This document shows, one piece after another, positions 1-9,339 of a stretch of DNA of 64,000 nt (positions are counted from its first letter, which is position 1; every line of letters begins with the position of its first letter). Position numbers and translations under genes: made by a program. The notes under the pieces are model-generated. The model ran no database searches. It was given only the letters and a program-made list of their open reading frames with translations, and had not been told where the DNA came from. Source of the stretch: Pelagibius sp. (lineage in GTDB: Bacteria > Pseudomonadota > Alphaproteobacteria > Kiloniellales > Kiloniellaceae); NCBI RefSeq assembly GCF_028281305.1, contig NZ_JANQKD010000023.1, positions 62,001 through 126,000 on the forward strand, read 5' to 3'.

Positions 1-1
1 G

Positions 2-838
2 GTCTTCGTCGCGACCGGGTTCGCCAAGCTCTTCGCGCTGAATGCGCGCAGTGGCGAGATGCTGTGGGAGCACAAAGCGCCCGCCCCGATGCGCAGTGGG
101 CCTGCGGTGAACGACGGCCGCGTCTTCGCCGTCACCTTCGACAACCAGATGATCGTGGTCGACGCCGACAGCGGCGACCGGCTGTGGAACCATGTCGGCG
201 TGCAGGAAACGGCGGGCCTGCTGGGTTCCGCCAGCCCGGCCGCTGCCGGGAACCTGGTGGTGGTGCCGTACTCCTCCGGCGAGATCCTGGCCATGCTGGC
301 CGACAGCGGCCGCGTCGTCTGGTCGGAGAACCTGAGTGCGATCCGGCGCATCGATCCGTTGGCCGACATCGCGCAGATCCGCGGCCTCCCGGTCATCGAC
401 CGCGACATGGTTCTGGCGGTCAGCCATGCCGGGCGCATGCTGGCCATCGACACGCGCCAGGGGGTGCGGGTCTGGCAGGCCGATCTCGGCGGTATCGAGA
501 TGCCCTGGCCGGCCGGTGACGTGATCTACGTCCTGACCAAGGATTCCCAGCTTGTCTGCCTGCAGCGCCGGGACGGCCGGATCCGCTGGGTTCAGCCTTT
601 GCCGCGCTTCGAAGATCCCGACGACCAGGACGATCCGATCCGCTGGACCGGGCCGGTGCTCGCCGGGGACCGTCTGGTTGTGGCCGGCTCTCACGGTCAG
701 GTGCTGTCTGTCTCGCCTTATGACGGCAAGCCGCTGGGGTTCTTCGATGTGGGCAGCGGTGTCGCGGTGTCTCCCGTGGTGGCGAACAACAGCCTCTACG
801 TTGTGACCCACTCGGGCACGCTGGTGGCGTTGCGCTAG
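2..838 (+). CDS. bamB: Outer membrane assembly factor BamB, 3' part
   Basis: The reading frame is open from the first bases of the window, so the 5' end, including the lipoprotein signal, lies upstream. The visible 278 residues are a series of PQQ-like beta-propeller blades, with repeats such as ALNARSGEMLWEH, VDADSGDRLWNHV and CLQRRDGRIRWVQP. BamB is a periplasm-facing outer membrane lipoprotein that scaffolds the BamA complex during beta-barrel insertion. The next gene is der, 63 bases downstream on the same strand. A bamB-der order is common in proteobacteria and supports BamB over a generic PQQ-repeat enzyme. The lipobox cannot be checked here. Confidence 0.85.
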   Translation, partial: VFVATGFAKLFALNARSGEMLWEHKAPAPMRSGPAVNDGRVFAVTFDNQMIVVDADSGDRLWNHVGVQETAGLLGSASPAAAGNLVVVPYSSGEILAMLADSGRVVWSENLSAIRRIDPLADIAQIRGLPVIDRDMVLAVSHAGRMLAIDTRQGVRVWQADLGGIEMPWPAGDVIYVLTKDSQLVCLQRRDGRIRWVQPLPRFEDPDDQDDPIRWTGPVLAGDRLVVAGSHGQVLSVSPYDGKPLGFFDVGSGVAVSPVVANNSLYVVTHSGTLVALR

Positions 839-901
839 AGTGCGCCCCGGCGCGCGCATCCGGCGCCCGCCTTCAGCGCTTGCCAAGTTCAGGCCAGGAC
901 C

Positions 902-2299
902 ATGACCATCACAGTCGCCATCCTGGGTCGTCCGAACGTCGGAAAATCGACCCTCTTCAACCGGCTGGTCGGGCAGAAGCTCGCGCTGGTGGACGACACG
1001 CCGGGGGTCACCCGCGATCGGCGCGAGGGGGAGGCGAACCTCTTCGGATTTTCCTTTCGCGTCATCGATACCGCCGGCCTCGAAGAGCGTTTCGACGACA
1101 GCCTGGAAGGGCGGATGCGCAGCCAGACGGAGCGCGCGCTGGAAGACGCCGACATGGCCCTGCTGGTGATCGATGCGCGCGCCGGGCTGACGCCCCTCGA
1201 CGAACACTTTGCCAACTGGCTGCGGCGCAGCAACCGGCCGGTGGCGCTGATCGCCAACAAGTGCGAGGGGCGGGAGGCCGAGACCGGGCTGGCGGAAACC
1301 TACGCGCTGGGCCTGGGCGATCCCGTACCGATCTCCGCCGAGCATGGCCTCGGCATGAGCGATCTCTTCCATACCATCCGCTCCGCCCTGCCGGAGGCTG
1401 TGGACGCGGAAGCGCTGGAAGAAGGCGAGGAGGGAGATCAGGCCGGGGGGCCGCTGCAGCTTGCCATTGTCGGCCGGCCCAATGTGGGCAAGTCGACGCT
1501 GGTGAACCGCCTGCTGGGGGAGGACCGTCTGCTCACCGGTCCTGAAGCCGGTATCACCCGGGACTCCATCGCCGTTGACTGGGTTTTTGAGGACCGTCCG
1601 GTGCGCCTCGTCGACACCGCCGGGCTGCGCCGCAAGGCCCGGGTCACCGAGAAGATCGAGAAGCTCTCCACCGCCGACACCCTGCGCGCGATCCGCTTCG
1701 CCCAGGTCGTCGTGCTGCTGCTGGATGTGGACGAGGGGCTGGAGAAGCAGGACCTCACCATCGCCCGCATGGTGGTGGACGAAGGACGGGCCCTGGTCAT
1801 CGGCGTCAACAAGTGGGACGCCTGCCGCGATCGCGAGGCCGCGCTGAAGGGCATCCGCGACCGGCTGGAACGCTCCCTGCCGCAGACCCGCGGTATTCCG
1901 CTGGTGACGCTCTCCGCGAAGCAGGGGCAGAACGTCGACCGTCTGATGCGCGCTGTCTTCGCCGCCTACGACGTCTGGAACCGCCGGGTAGCGACCGCCG
2001 ATCTCAACCGCTGGCTGGATGCGGTCACCGCGGCCCATCCGCCGCCGGCCAGTGCCGGCCGGCGAGTCCGTCTGAAGTACATGACCCAGGCCAAGACCCG
2101 CCCGCCGACCTTCGCGATCTTCTGCTCCAAGCCGCAGGAACTGCCGACCTCCTACCTGCGCTATCTCGAAAATGGCCTGCGTGACGCCTTCGACCTGCCG
2201 GGCACGCCGATCCGCATCAACATCCGCAAGGGCGACAACCCTTACGCCAAGACCAAGACCAAGACCAAGACAAAGGCCAAGGCCAAGAAAAAGAAGTAG
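902..2299 (+). CDS. der: Ribosome biogenesis GTPase Der
   Basis: A 465-residue double-Era GTPase that acts in 50S subunit maturation. Two G domains are visible, each with a P-loop of the form GRPNVGKST (about residues 9-17 and 192-200), followed by G3 motifs DTAGL and NKxD-type motifs (the second is NKWD). A KH-like RNA-binding domain fills residues about 365-450. The protein ends in an unusual basic tail made of repeated Lys-Thr and Lys-Ala pairs, coded by a six-base repeat (about 2248-2297). The start ATG follows a purine-rich stretch CAGGACC. Length and domain order are normal for the family except for the tail. Confidence 0.97.
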   Translation: MTITVAILGRPNVGKSTLFNRLVGQKLALVDDTPGVTRDRREGEANLFGFSFRVIDTAGLEERFDDSLEGRMRSQTERALEDADMALLVIDARAGLTPLDEHFANWLRRSNRPVALIANKCEGREAETGLAETYALGLGDPVPISAEHGLGMSDLFHTIRSALPEAVDAEALEEGEEGDQAGGPLQLAIVGRPNVGKSTLVNRLLGEDRLLTGPEAGITRDSIAVDWVFEDRPVRLVDTAGLRRKARVTEKIEKLSTADTLRAIRFAQVVVLLLDVDEGLEKQDLTIARMVVDEGRALVIGVNKWDACRDREAALKGIRDRLERSLPQTRGIPLVTLSAKQGQNVDRLMRAVFAAYDVWNRRVATADLNRWLDAVTAAHPPPASAGRRVRLKYMTQAKTRPPTFAIFCSKPQELPTSYLRYLENGLRDAFDLPGTPIRINIRKGDNPYAKTKTKTKTKAKAKKKK

Positions 2300-2330
2300 T
2301 CTGCCCGCGACAGGATCTGCGGGAGGCGGT

Positions 2331-3116
2331 ATGGCGACGGTCGAAACCGAGGGGGCAAGGCTCTACTACGAAGTTCACGGCGACGGGCCGGCGGTCGTGT
2401 TCGCTCATGGCCGCGGCGGTAACGCAGCAAGCTGGTGGCAGCAGGTCCCCGCTTTCGCCGCGCGCTACCGCGTCATCGTCTTCGATCACCGCGGCTTCGG
2501 GCGCTCGCGCTGCGATGCGGCGCAGTTCGACTGCGGCCACTTTCACCGCGACATCCTGGCGATCCTTGATGCCGAGAGCATCGACAGGGCCAGCCTGGTC
2601 TGCCAGTCCATGGGCGGCTGGGGCGGCCTCAAGCTGGCCGCGACCCACCCGGAGCGCGTGGTGGCGCTGGTCCTCTCCAACACGCCCGGCGGCGTGGATG
2701 CACCCGCTGTCACCGCGGCGATCGAGCATCTGGCCTCCGGTGCGGTTCCACCCGGCACTGCCCAGCTCGGCGCCAGCTTCAAGGCGGCAAACCCGGAGGC
2801 GGCCTATCTCTGCGCCCAGATCTCCGGCCTCTACAGCAACTTCCCGAAGCCCTTCGGGCGTATCACCCGGGCCGGTTTCGTGACCGCCGAGGACCTGCGG
2901 GGCTATGCCGTGCCGACGCTGATGATCACCGCGCCGGAGGATCCGCTGTTTCCACCTGCGGTGATGGCAGAGGCCGCTGCCGCGATTCCGGGCGCGCAGT
3001 TGGTAGAACTCCCCGGGGCTGGACATTCGCCCTACTTCGAGACGCCCGAGGCATTCAATGAGGCCGTGCTGGGTTTTCTTGCGGAGTTTGGACAGGCAAC
3101 CGCGATCTCGACGTAA
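2331..3116 (+). CDS. Alpha/beta hydrolase
   Basis: A 261-residue alpha/beta-hydrolase-fold protein of unknown substrate. The start is the ATG after GCGGGAGGCGGT; upstream in-frame starts lie inside der and are rejected. Visible motifs are an oxyanion-loop HGRGG near residue 27, the nucleophile elbow CQSMGG around Ser93 (the usual first Gly of GxSxG is Cys), an acid in PEDPLF near residue 204, and the catalytic His in GAGHSP near residue 232. It begins 31 bases after der and may be cotranscribed with it. It could be an esterase, a haloperoxidase-like enzyme or a lactone hydrolase; the sequence alone does not decide. Confidence 0.85.
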   Translation: MATVETEGARLYYEVHGDGPAVVFAHGRGGNAASWWQQVPAFAARYRVIVFDHRGFGRSRCDAAQFDCGHFHRDILAILDAESIDRASLVCQSMGGWGGLKLAATHPERVVALVLSNTPGGVDAPAVTAAIEHLASGAVPPGTAQLGASFKAANPEAAYLCAQISGLYSNFPKPFGRITRAGFVTAEDLRGYAVPTLMITAPEDPLFPPAVMAEAAAAIPGAQLVELPGAGHSPYFETPEAFNEAVLGFLAEFGQATAIST

Positions 3117-3235
3117 AGGCTTCGAAGGCGGTTGGTGCCTGACGTCGCTGAAGGACGACTCCGTCACCGAGCCCTTGGTGAATGCTGATACGCCGAAACA
3201 AAAGATGTCGTCAATTTGAAGGAGTTCTGAGCGCA

Positions 3236-3493
3236 ATGACAGACAAGGGAGCGAACGATCGCGATCACTTCAGGATCTGCCTGTGCAGTGACATCGACTA
3301 CGAGCGCCTTTTTGCGGCAGTCGAGTACAAAGGGCAGGAGGTGGCTCTGATTACGCAGGAAGAAGGACGCGAAAACCTGAAGCTTGAACTGGTAACTGCT
3401 AAAGAAGTTCGTCCCGGGATCGCCTGGATCGTGGAGTTCGATGGATTTGTCGAGGCGGTACTGAAGGCGAGAGAACGGCTTCTGGAACGGTAA
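3236..3493 (+). CDS. Small orphan protein of unknown function
   Basis: An 85-residue soluble protein I cannot assign to a named family. The ATG at 3236 has a good ribosome site (GAAGGAG at 3218-3224), so I prefer it to the upstream start at 3182. The predicted fold is mixed: HFRICLCSDIDYERL, then KGQEVALITQEEGRENLK, then a strand WIVEFDGF and a final helix. There is no signal peptide or membrane segment. By hand count its GC is about 55 percent, clearly below the flanking genes, and codons such as AAA, TTT and GAA are more frequent. It sits alone between the hydrolase and a convergent SDR gene. The base composition suggests acquisition by transfer. Confidence 0.6.
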   Translation: MTDKGANDRDHFRICLCSDIDYERLFAAVEYKGQEVALITQEEGRENLKLELVTAKEVRPGIAWIVEFDGFVEAVLKARERLLER

Positions 3494-3544
3494 GATCGTG
3501 CCGTGGACGCTTGCACGATGCCGGCGTGCCGGCTTTGCCGGGCC

Positions 3545-4264
3545 TCACTTCGCCGTGACTGTCGCGCCGCTGCGCTGGCAGGCGGGGCTGGCGAGTTCGA
3601 CGAAGAGGTCGCCGAGCGCCTCGGGCGGCTGCACGCTCGCCGGGTCCTCGCCGGGGAAAGCGGCGGCGCGAAAGCCGGTGCGCACCGGCCCGGGGTCGAT
3701 CAGGTTGGCGCGCACCGCGGTCTTGCCGAGTTCCGCCGCGTAGCTCGTGACCAGCGCGTTGAGGGCGGCCTTGGTGGCGGCCAGCAGACCCCAGTAGGCC
3801 GTGTGTTCCTGCGCCGCTGCCGCGGTCACGAAGACCGCCCGCCCTGCATCGGAGAGGCGCAGCAGCGGGTCGAGGCTGCGGATCAGGCGGTAGTTGGCGG
3901 TCACGTTGACATCGAAGGCTTCCTGCCAGGCATCCGGCGGAATGTGGCCGACCGGCGTCAGCGGTCCGAGGATCCCGGCGTTGCCGACCAGAATGTCGAG
4001 CTTGCCGTAGCGCTCATTCAGGGAGGCGCCGAGACGGTCCAGCCCGTCGAAGTCGCGCAGATCGTGCGGCACCAGCACCGGCTGGCGCCCGCCGGCGGCG
4101 CGGATCTCGTCGTCCAGTTCCTCCAGGGCGCCGACGGTGCGGGCGATGAGGATGAGCTGCGCGCCTTCGGCGGCAAAGCGCCGGGCGACCGCGGCGCCGA
4201 TGCCGCGCGAGGCGCCGGTGACGACCGCGACGCGGCCGTCCAGGGCTGCCGTCTCTCGTGCCAT
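3545..4264 (-). CDS. SDR-family protein lacking catalytic Ser and Tyr
   Basis: A 239-residue short-chain dehydrogenase/reductase-like protein. The cofactor motif TGASRGIG (about residues 16-23) and the NAG motif (VGNAGILG) are intact, so NAD(P) binding is likely. The catalytic positions are not: the usual Ser region reads VFVTAAAAQEH, and the YxxxK motif reads LAATK, with Leu where the catalytic Tyr should be. Lys is kept. The start codon overlaps the stop of the upstream DUF2937 gene by one base, so the two are translationally linked. It may be a non-catalytic or reprogrammed SDR; the family is certain but the activity is not. Confidence 0.85.
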   Translation of the reverse strand: MARETAALDGRVAVVTGASRGIGAAVARRFAAEGAQLILIARTVGALEELDDEIRAAGGRQPVLVPHDLRDFDGLDRLGASLNERYGKLDILVGNAGILGPLTPVGHIPPDAWQEAFDVNVTANYRLIRSLDPLLRLSDAGRAVFVTAAAAQEHTAYWGLLAATKAALNALVTSYAAELGKTAVRANLIDPGPVRTGFRAAAFPGEDPASVQPPEALGDLFVELASPACQRSGATVTAK

Positions 4265-4758
4265 CAGGCCGCCGCCTGCTTGGTCTTGCGCCGCCGCAGG
4301 ACGCGGCGCGATCCGCCGAAGAGGAGAAGGCCGACAACGGCCCCGACCCCGCCGTAGATCAGCCCTTCTGAGGTCAACGGCACGGCCGGGGCGAAGTCGC
4401 CGATGGTGGCACTCACAAGGCCGGAGTCGAAGTGCTGAGCGAAAGCCAGCGGCCGCTCAAACGTTGTGGCAGTACTGAGCGCGGTATAGGCGGCCTCCAT
4501 GTCGGCCAGTTCGAAGAAGCTTTCACGCATGCGCTCGCCCTCCAGGCTGTGAGGGTCGCTGGCAGTGAAGCTTGCGATGTAGTCGGGAACGGACATGTCC
4601 TTGGCGGCGGCGTCTTCTTCGATTTCCTGCACGCGAACGCGGGCCTGGTCTATGCGCCCGCCCAGGCGTTGCAGGTAGTGGGCGAGATACTCGGGGAACT
4701 GCGAGAAACTGGCACCACCTGCGGCGGCAAAGAGGCTGTAAAAGAAGCGGGCGAACAT
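4264..4758 (-). CDS. DUF2937-family membrane protein
   Basis: A 164-residue protein starting MFARFFYSLF, chosen over a longer in-frame reading because the family begins with this segment. The N-terminal segment ends in SQFPEYLAHYLQRLGG, which matches DUF2937 as I know it, followed by a helical region (RIDQARVRVQEIEED). A C-terminal hydrophobic segment (LIYGGVGAVVGLLLFGG) is followed by Arg/Lys-rich residues, giving a membrane anchor with a cytoplasmic tail. The function of the family is unknown. It lies 28 bases after purF on the minus strand and overlaps the SDR gene, so purF, DUF2937 and SDR may form one transcript. Confidence 0.75.
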   Translation of the reverse strand: MFARFFYSLFAAAGGASFSQFPEYLAHYLQRLGGRIDQARVRVQEIEEDAAAKDMSVPDYIASFTASDPHSLEGERMRESFFELADMEAAYTALSTATTFERPLAFAQHFDSGLVSATIGDFAPAVPLTSEGLIYGGVGAVVGLLLFGGSRRVLRRRKTKQAAA

Positions 4759-4786
4759 CGGTCCTCTGTGCAGCCGTTGATCCTGG

Positions 4787-6280
4787 CTAGGCGCCCTCCG
4801 CCAGCAGCGAGAGCTGGGCCGGCTTGTCCGAATGTTCAAAGTCGGTCAGGCGGACCGGATAGTCACCGGTGAAGCAGGCGTCGCAGAAGCGCGGCGCTGC
4901 CGGGTCGCGCCCGCTTTCTCCCATGGCGCGGTAGAGGCCGTCGATAGTGATGAAGGCGAGGCTGTCGACGCCGATGTGGTCGGCCATGGCGGCCACATCC
5001 ATGCTGGAGGCCAGCAGTTCCTCGCGCTGAGGCGTATCGATGCCGTAGAAGCAGGAGTGGGTGGTCGGCGGGGCGGCGATGCGCATGTGCACCTCTGCGG
5101 CGCCGGCGGCGCGCACCATCTCCACGATCTTGATCGAGGTTGTGCCGCGCACGATGGAATCGTCCACCAGGATAACCCGCTTGCCCTCGATGGACTGACG
5201 GTTGGCGTTGTGCTTCAGGCGGACGCCGAGGTGGCGGATCTGCTGTGCAGGCTCGATGAAGGTGCGCCCGACATAGTGGTTGCGGATGATCCCCAGTTCG
5301 AAGGGTACGCTGGCCTGCTCGGCGTAGCCGATGGCTGCCGGCACACCGGAGTCCGGCACTGGGATCACCACGTCGGCAGGGACGCCGCTCTCCTGGGCCA
5401 GCTCCATGCCGATGCGCTTGCGCGCCTGGTAGATGCTGGTGCCCTCCATCAGGGAGTCGGGCCGGGCGAAGTAGATGTATTCGAAAACGCAAGGGCGCCG
5501 CGGCGCCGGCGGGAAGGGACGCAGGGAATGAACGCCGGACTCGTCGAGCACGATCATCTCGCCGGCCTCGACGTCGCGCACGAACTCGGCGCCGATGATG
5601 TCCAGGGCGCAGGTCTCGGAGGCGACGACGTTGGCGTTGCCGACCCGTCCCAGCACCAGGGGCCGCACGCCTGAGGGATCGCGCACCGCGATCAGGCAGC
5701 TTTCGGTCATCGCCACCAGGGAGTAGGCGCCCTCGATCTGACGCAGGGCGTTGGTCATGCGGTCGATCAGCGCGCTGGCATCGGAGGTGGCGATGAGGTG
5801 AATGATCACCTCGGTGTCCATCGTGGACTGAAAGATGGCGCCCTGGTCGACCAGGCGGTGGCGCAGCTGGCGGGCGTTGGTCAGGTTGCCGTTATGGGCG
5901 AGGGCGAAGCCGCCGCAGGAAAGATCGGCGAAAAGCGGCTGCACGTTGCGCAGCGCCGTCTCGCCGGTGGTGGAGTAGCGGTTGTGGCCGATCGCGGCAT
6001 GGCCCGCCAGACGCGCCATGACCTCCCCGGAGGAAAAGATGTCGCCGACATGGCCGAGGTCGCGGTGGGCGTTGAAGTGCTGCCCGTCGAAGGCGACGAT
6101 GCCGGCAGCTTCCTGACCGCGATGCTGCAGGGCATGCAGGCCGAGGGCGGTGTGGGCCGCCGCGTCCTCGTGACCGTAGATCCCGAAGACCCCGCATTCC
6201 TCATGAAACTTGTCGTCGTCGGTCGTGTGGTCGTCTGGGCCGGCGCCCGATTGGGGAACCAGCGGGTTGGTGGTGATCAC
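4787..6280 (-). CDS. purF: Amidophosphoribosyltransferase
   Basis: A 497-residue enzyme that makes 5-phosphoribosylamine from PRPP and glutamine, the committed step of purine synthesis. The N-terminal glutaminase half starts at Cys29 in EECGVFGIYG, which should become the N-terminal nucleophile after removal of a 28-residue leader. The C-terminal phosphoribosyltransferase half has the PRPP loop VILVDDSIVRGTT. It overlaps the end of cvpA by four bases, the classical cvpA-purF arrangement. The length is normal for the family. Confidence 0.97.
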   Translation of the reverse strand: MITTNPLVPQSGAGPDDHTTDDDKFHEECGVFGIYGHEDAAAHTALGLHALQHRGQEAAGIVAFDGQHFNAHRDLGHVGDIFSSGEVMARLAGHAAIGHNRYSTTGETALRNVQPLFADLSCGGFALAHNGNLTNARQLRHRLVDQGAIFQSTMDTEVIIHLIATSDASALIDRMTNALRQIEGAYSLVAMTESCLIAVRDPSGVRPLVLGRVGNANVVASETCALDIIGAEFVRDVEAGEMIVLDESGVHSLRPFPPAPRRPCVFEYIYFARPDSLMEGTSIYQARKRIGMELAQESGVPADVVIPVPDSGVPAAIGYAEQASVPFELGIIRNHYVGRTFIEPAQQIRHLGVRLKHNANRQSIEGKRVILVDDSIVRGTTSIKIVEMVRAAGAAEVHMRIAAPPTTHSCFYGIDTPQREELLASSMDVAAMADHIGVDSLAFITIDGLYRAMGESGRDPAAPRFCDACFTGDYPVRLTDFEHSDKPAQLSLLAEGA

Positions 6281-6981
6281 TGCTCGGTCCCTCCTGCTGC
6301 GGGCTCCTGGGTCATCAGGCCCTCGATGGCCCTTTCGATCTCGCCGCGCATGTCCTCGTTATACTCCGGCTCCGCTTTTGGCGCATCGGCTTTCCGGAGC
6401 GGGCTGACCAGAAGCTGATAGGTCTGTTCCTGGCGCCGCAGTTCTTCGGCGCGGCGCCGCGCATCGTCGGCCGCTTCGTTTCCGCGCTCCAGCATGCTCT
6501 CCGGCACCAGCGTCAGCAGCAGGTCGGCGCCGCGTTCGACCAGGGGCCGGCTCCTGGCTTCCTTCACCCAGTCGAAGATCTCCTCTTCCGGCATCAGGAA
6601 GGTGAGCGCCATCCAGCCCAGCACCACGATGACGCCGCCGCGGGCGAATCCGAAAAGCAGCCCCAGAGACCGGTCCAGCGCACCCAGGCTGCTTTGCTGA
6701 ACCCGGTTGGAGAGCAGCCGGGTCAGCATGGAAAAGATGACCAGCGAGACCAGGAAGATCACCACGCCGGTGACCAGACTGGCGAAGAACTCGGTCGGGA
6801 TGTACTGCTCGACCAGCGGCTGGGCGTGCGGGAAGGCATAGAGCGTCACGAAGGTGGCGGCAACCCAGGAGCCGATGGCAAAGACCTCGTGCACGAACCC
6901 GCGCACGAAAGCGAAGATGCCGGAAATCACCAGAACGATGATTATGAGCAGGTCCGCCAGATTGATCGGCAAGCTGTCCAT
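6277..6981 (-). CDS. cvpA: CvpA family inner membrane protein
   Basis: A 234-residue inner membrane protein with four hydrophobic segments in the first about 130 residues, including LLIIIVLVISGIFAFVRGFV and a VVIFLVSLVIF segment, and a conserved RGGVIVVLGW region. The C-terminal about 100 residues are soluble and charged, longer than in E. coli CvpA. The family is needed for colicin V production in E. coli and is linked to envelope homeostasis. It is directly coupled to purF. The exact role is unknown. Confidence 0.93.
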   Translation of the reverse strand: MDSLPINLADLLIIIVLVISGIFAFVRGFVHEVFAIGSWVAATFVTLYAFPHAQPLVEQYIPTEFFASLVTGVVIFLVSLVIFSMLTRLLSNRVQQSSLGALDRSLGLLFGFARGGVIVVLGWMALTFLMPEEEIFDWVKEARSRPLVERGADLLLTLVPESMLERGNEAADDARRRAEELRRQEQTYQLLVSPLRKADAPKAEPEYNEDMRGEIERAIEGLMTQEPAAGGTEQ

Positions 6982-7037
6982 CGGGTCTTTGTCTGTCCTT
7001 CGACGTCGATCTAAGGCGCTCTGGCTCTCGCTGGGCT

Positions 7038-8480
7038 CTAAGGCGCCGAGGTCCGGAACCCAATGGGGTCCGCCTGCGGGCGGGCCAGGCGCGCGACCAG
7101 GTCCTGAAGATGCGCGATCTCCTCGATCGCGAGGCCGCCGCTCTGCGGCCGGCCCTTACCGGCGCCTCGCTTGGCCCGGGGGGCCACCCAGGCGCGGGAG
7201 AATCCAAGCTTTTCCGCTTCTTTCAACCGCAACTCGACCTGGCTGACCGGTCGAATCTCCCCGGAAAGGCCGATCTCGCCGAAAATCACCGTTTCTTCCG
7301 GCACTTCCTGTCCCGTTGCTGCCGATACCAGGGCCGCCGCGACGGCCAGATCCGCTGCCGGCTCACCGATCCTCAGCCCGCCGGCTACGTTCAAATATAC
7401 CTCTTGGCCGGCCAACGCCAGCCCGCATCGCGCCTCCAGCACGGCCAGCACCATGGCCAGGCGGCCCGAATCCCAGCCGACCACGGCGCGCCGCGGGGTG
7501 GCGAGGGGAGAGGCGGAAACCAGAGCCTGGATCTCCACCAGCAGGGGACGCGTGCCCTCCAGCCCCGCGAAAACCGCCGCCCCGGCGATGTTGCCGCGGC
7601 GCTCTGCCAGGAACAGCGCCGAGGGATTGGAGACCTCTTCCAGCCCGCCGTCGGTCATCTCGAAGACGCCGATCTCGTCGGTCGGCCCGAATCGGTTCTT
7701 GGAGGCCCTGAGGATACGGAAGTGGTGCCCGCGGTCGCCTTCGAAAGTCAGTACCGTATCGACCATATGTTCCAGCACCTTCGGCCCGGCGATCTGGCCC
7801 TCCTTTGTCACATGGCCGACCAGCAGCAGGCTGAAGCCGCGCTTCTTGGCGAGGCGGATCAACTCCTGCGTGGCGGCGCGCACTTGTGAGACCGTGCCGG
7901 GCGCGGATTCGAGGCTGTCGATGAAAAGGGTCTGCACCGAATCGACCACGACGACCGCCGGACCCTTCGGCTGGTCGAGGCTCGCCACCATGTCCCGCAC
8001 CGCTGTCGCCGCCGCAAGCTGCACCGGGGCGGCCCCCAGCCCCATGCGCTGCGCGCGCAGGCGCACTTGGTCGATGGACTCCTCGCCGGAGATGTAGGCA
8101 CAGCTGGCCGCCTCTTCGCCGCCCACCCCTTTATCACCGGCAGCAAGCCGGGCTGCGACCTGCAGCAGCAGGGTGGACTTGCCGATCCCAGGATCGCCGG
8201 CGACCAGTACGGCCGAGCCGGGAACCAGGCCGCCGCCGGTCACGCGGTCGAACTCGCCGATGCCGCAGGTCAGACGCGGCGGGGCCGGGCTGCGGCTCTG
8301 GAGATCGACGAAGGCGAGCCGTTGCGCCGAGCGGCCGGCGCCCGACAGCCCGCCCGGCGTCTTCTCTACCACCTCCTCGGAAAGCGAATTCCAGGCGCCG
8401 CAGCTCTCGCAGCGGCCGGCCCACTTGGCCGAGACGGCGCCGCATTCCTGGCAGACGTAGCGCGACTGGGTTTTCGCCAT
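7038..8480 (-). CDS. radA: DNA repair protein RadA
   Basis: A 480-residue RecA-like helicase that promotes branch migration in recombination. It has an N-terminal zinc finger with cysteines 10, 13, 24 and 27, Walker A GDPGIGKST near residue 100, the RadA-specific KNRFG motif (KNRFGPTDEIG), and a C-terminal Lon-protease-like domain that includes GEIGLSGEIRPV. I start at MAKTQSRYVC. A reading 14 codons longer exists but adds residues atypical of the family. The gene sits between cvpA and mlaF on the same strand, 56 and 67 bases from them. Confidence 0.96.
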   Translation of the reverse strand: MAKTQSRYVCQECGAVSAKWAGRCESCGAWNSLSEEVVEKTPGGLSGAGRSAQRLAFVDLQSRSPAPPRLTCGIGEFDRVTGGGLVPGSAVLVAGDPGIGKSTLLLQVAARLAAGDKGVGGEEAASCAYISGEESIDQVRLRAQRMGLGAAPVQLAAATAVRDMVASLDQPKGPAVVVVDSVQTLFIDSLESAPGTVSQVRAATQELIRLAKKRGFSLLLVGHVTKEGQIAGPKVLEHMVDTVLTFEGDRGHHFRILRASKNRFGPTDEIGVFEMTDGGLEEVSNPSALFLAERRGNIAGAAVFAGLEGTRPLLVEIQALVSASPLATPRRAVVGWDSGRLAMVLAVLEARCGLALAGQEVYLNVAGGLRIGEPAADLAVAAALVSAATGQEVPEETVIFGEIGLSGEIRPVSQVELRLKEAEKLGFSRAWVAPRAKRGAGKGRPQSGGLAIEEIAHLQDLVARLARPQADPIGFRTSAP

Positions 8481-8547
8481 GATTACTGCCTGTCCTCCGC
8501 CGGCCCATGCCGCGGCGGGCACCGGAGCTTCGCATGAGACCGCGAAG

Positions 8548-9339
8548 CTATAGCGCCCGGACCTGCATTTGGATCGGCCCTTCGGCGCGACCGTTGATGA
8601 ACTGATCGACGTAGGGATTGTCCGAGCGGTCGATCTCCGCCGTGGGGCCGACCCAAATGATGTTGCCGCGGTAGAGCATGGCGGTACGGTCGGAAATGCG
8701 CCGCGCCGAGGCCATGTCGTGGGTGATGGAAAGTGCCGTGGCGCCGAGTTGCTTCACGCACTTCACGATCAGCCGGTCGATCACATCGCCCATGATGGGG
8801 TCAAGGCCCGTGGTCGGCTCGTCGAAGAAGATGATCTCCGGTTCCGTGGCGATGGCGCGCGCGAGGCCGACGCGCTTGCGCATGCCGCCGGATAGTTCGG
8901 CCGGCATCAGGCTGCCGACATCCTCGCCCAGGCCGACTGCGGCCAGCTTCTCCAGGGCGGTCTTGCGTGCCTCGGCCCGCGGCCTGCCCTGGCCCTGAAT
9001 CAGGCCGAAGGCGACGTTCTCCCAGACCGTCAGCGAGTCGAAGAGGGCAGCGTTCTGGAACAGCATGCCGAACTTGCGCCGGATCCGGTCCAGGTCCTCG
9101 CCCATCAGGCCGACCACCTCTTCACCGTCGACCTCGATCGAGCCAGAATCGGGATGCAGCAGCCCCAGAATGCATTTCAACAGCACGGACTTGCCGCTGC
9201 CCGATCCGCCGATCACCAGCACGGACTCGCCGGGAAAGATGTCGAGATTCACGTTGTCGAGAACGACCTTGTCGCCGAAAGCCTTGCTGAGGCCGCGGAT
9301 CTTGATCTTTGGAGTCCGGTTGCTGCTGGCGTCGTTCAT
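8548..9339 (-). CDS. mlaF: Phospholipid-trafficking ABC ATPase MlaF-like
   Basis: A 263-residue ABC ATPase with Walker A GGSGSGKS (about residues 40-47), signature LSGGMRKR and Walker B IIFFDEPTTGLD. It is close to the Mla/Ttg2A ATPases that power retrograde phospholipid transport across the envelope. It overlaps the preceding permease gene by four bases, so the two are coupled. The MlaD-type substrate protein and MlaC are not in the window. A related organic-solvent-tolerance transporter is the main alternative name. Confidence 0.9.
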   Translation of the reverse strand: MNDASSNRTPKIKIRGLSKAFGDKVVLDNVNLDIFPGESVLVIGGSGSGKSVLLKCILGLLHPDSGSIEVDGEEVVGLMGEDLDRIRRKFGMLFQNAALFDSLTVWENVAFGLIQGQGRPRAEARKTALEKLAAVGLGEDVGSLMPAELSGGMRKRVGLARAIATEPEIIFFDEPTTGLDPIMGDVIDRLIVKCVKQLGATALSITHDMASARRISDRTAMLYRGNIIWVGPTAEIDRSDNPYVDQFINGRAEGPIQMQVRAL

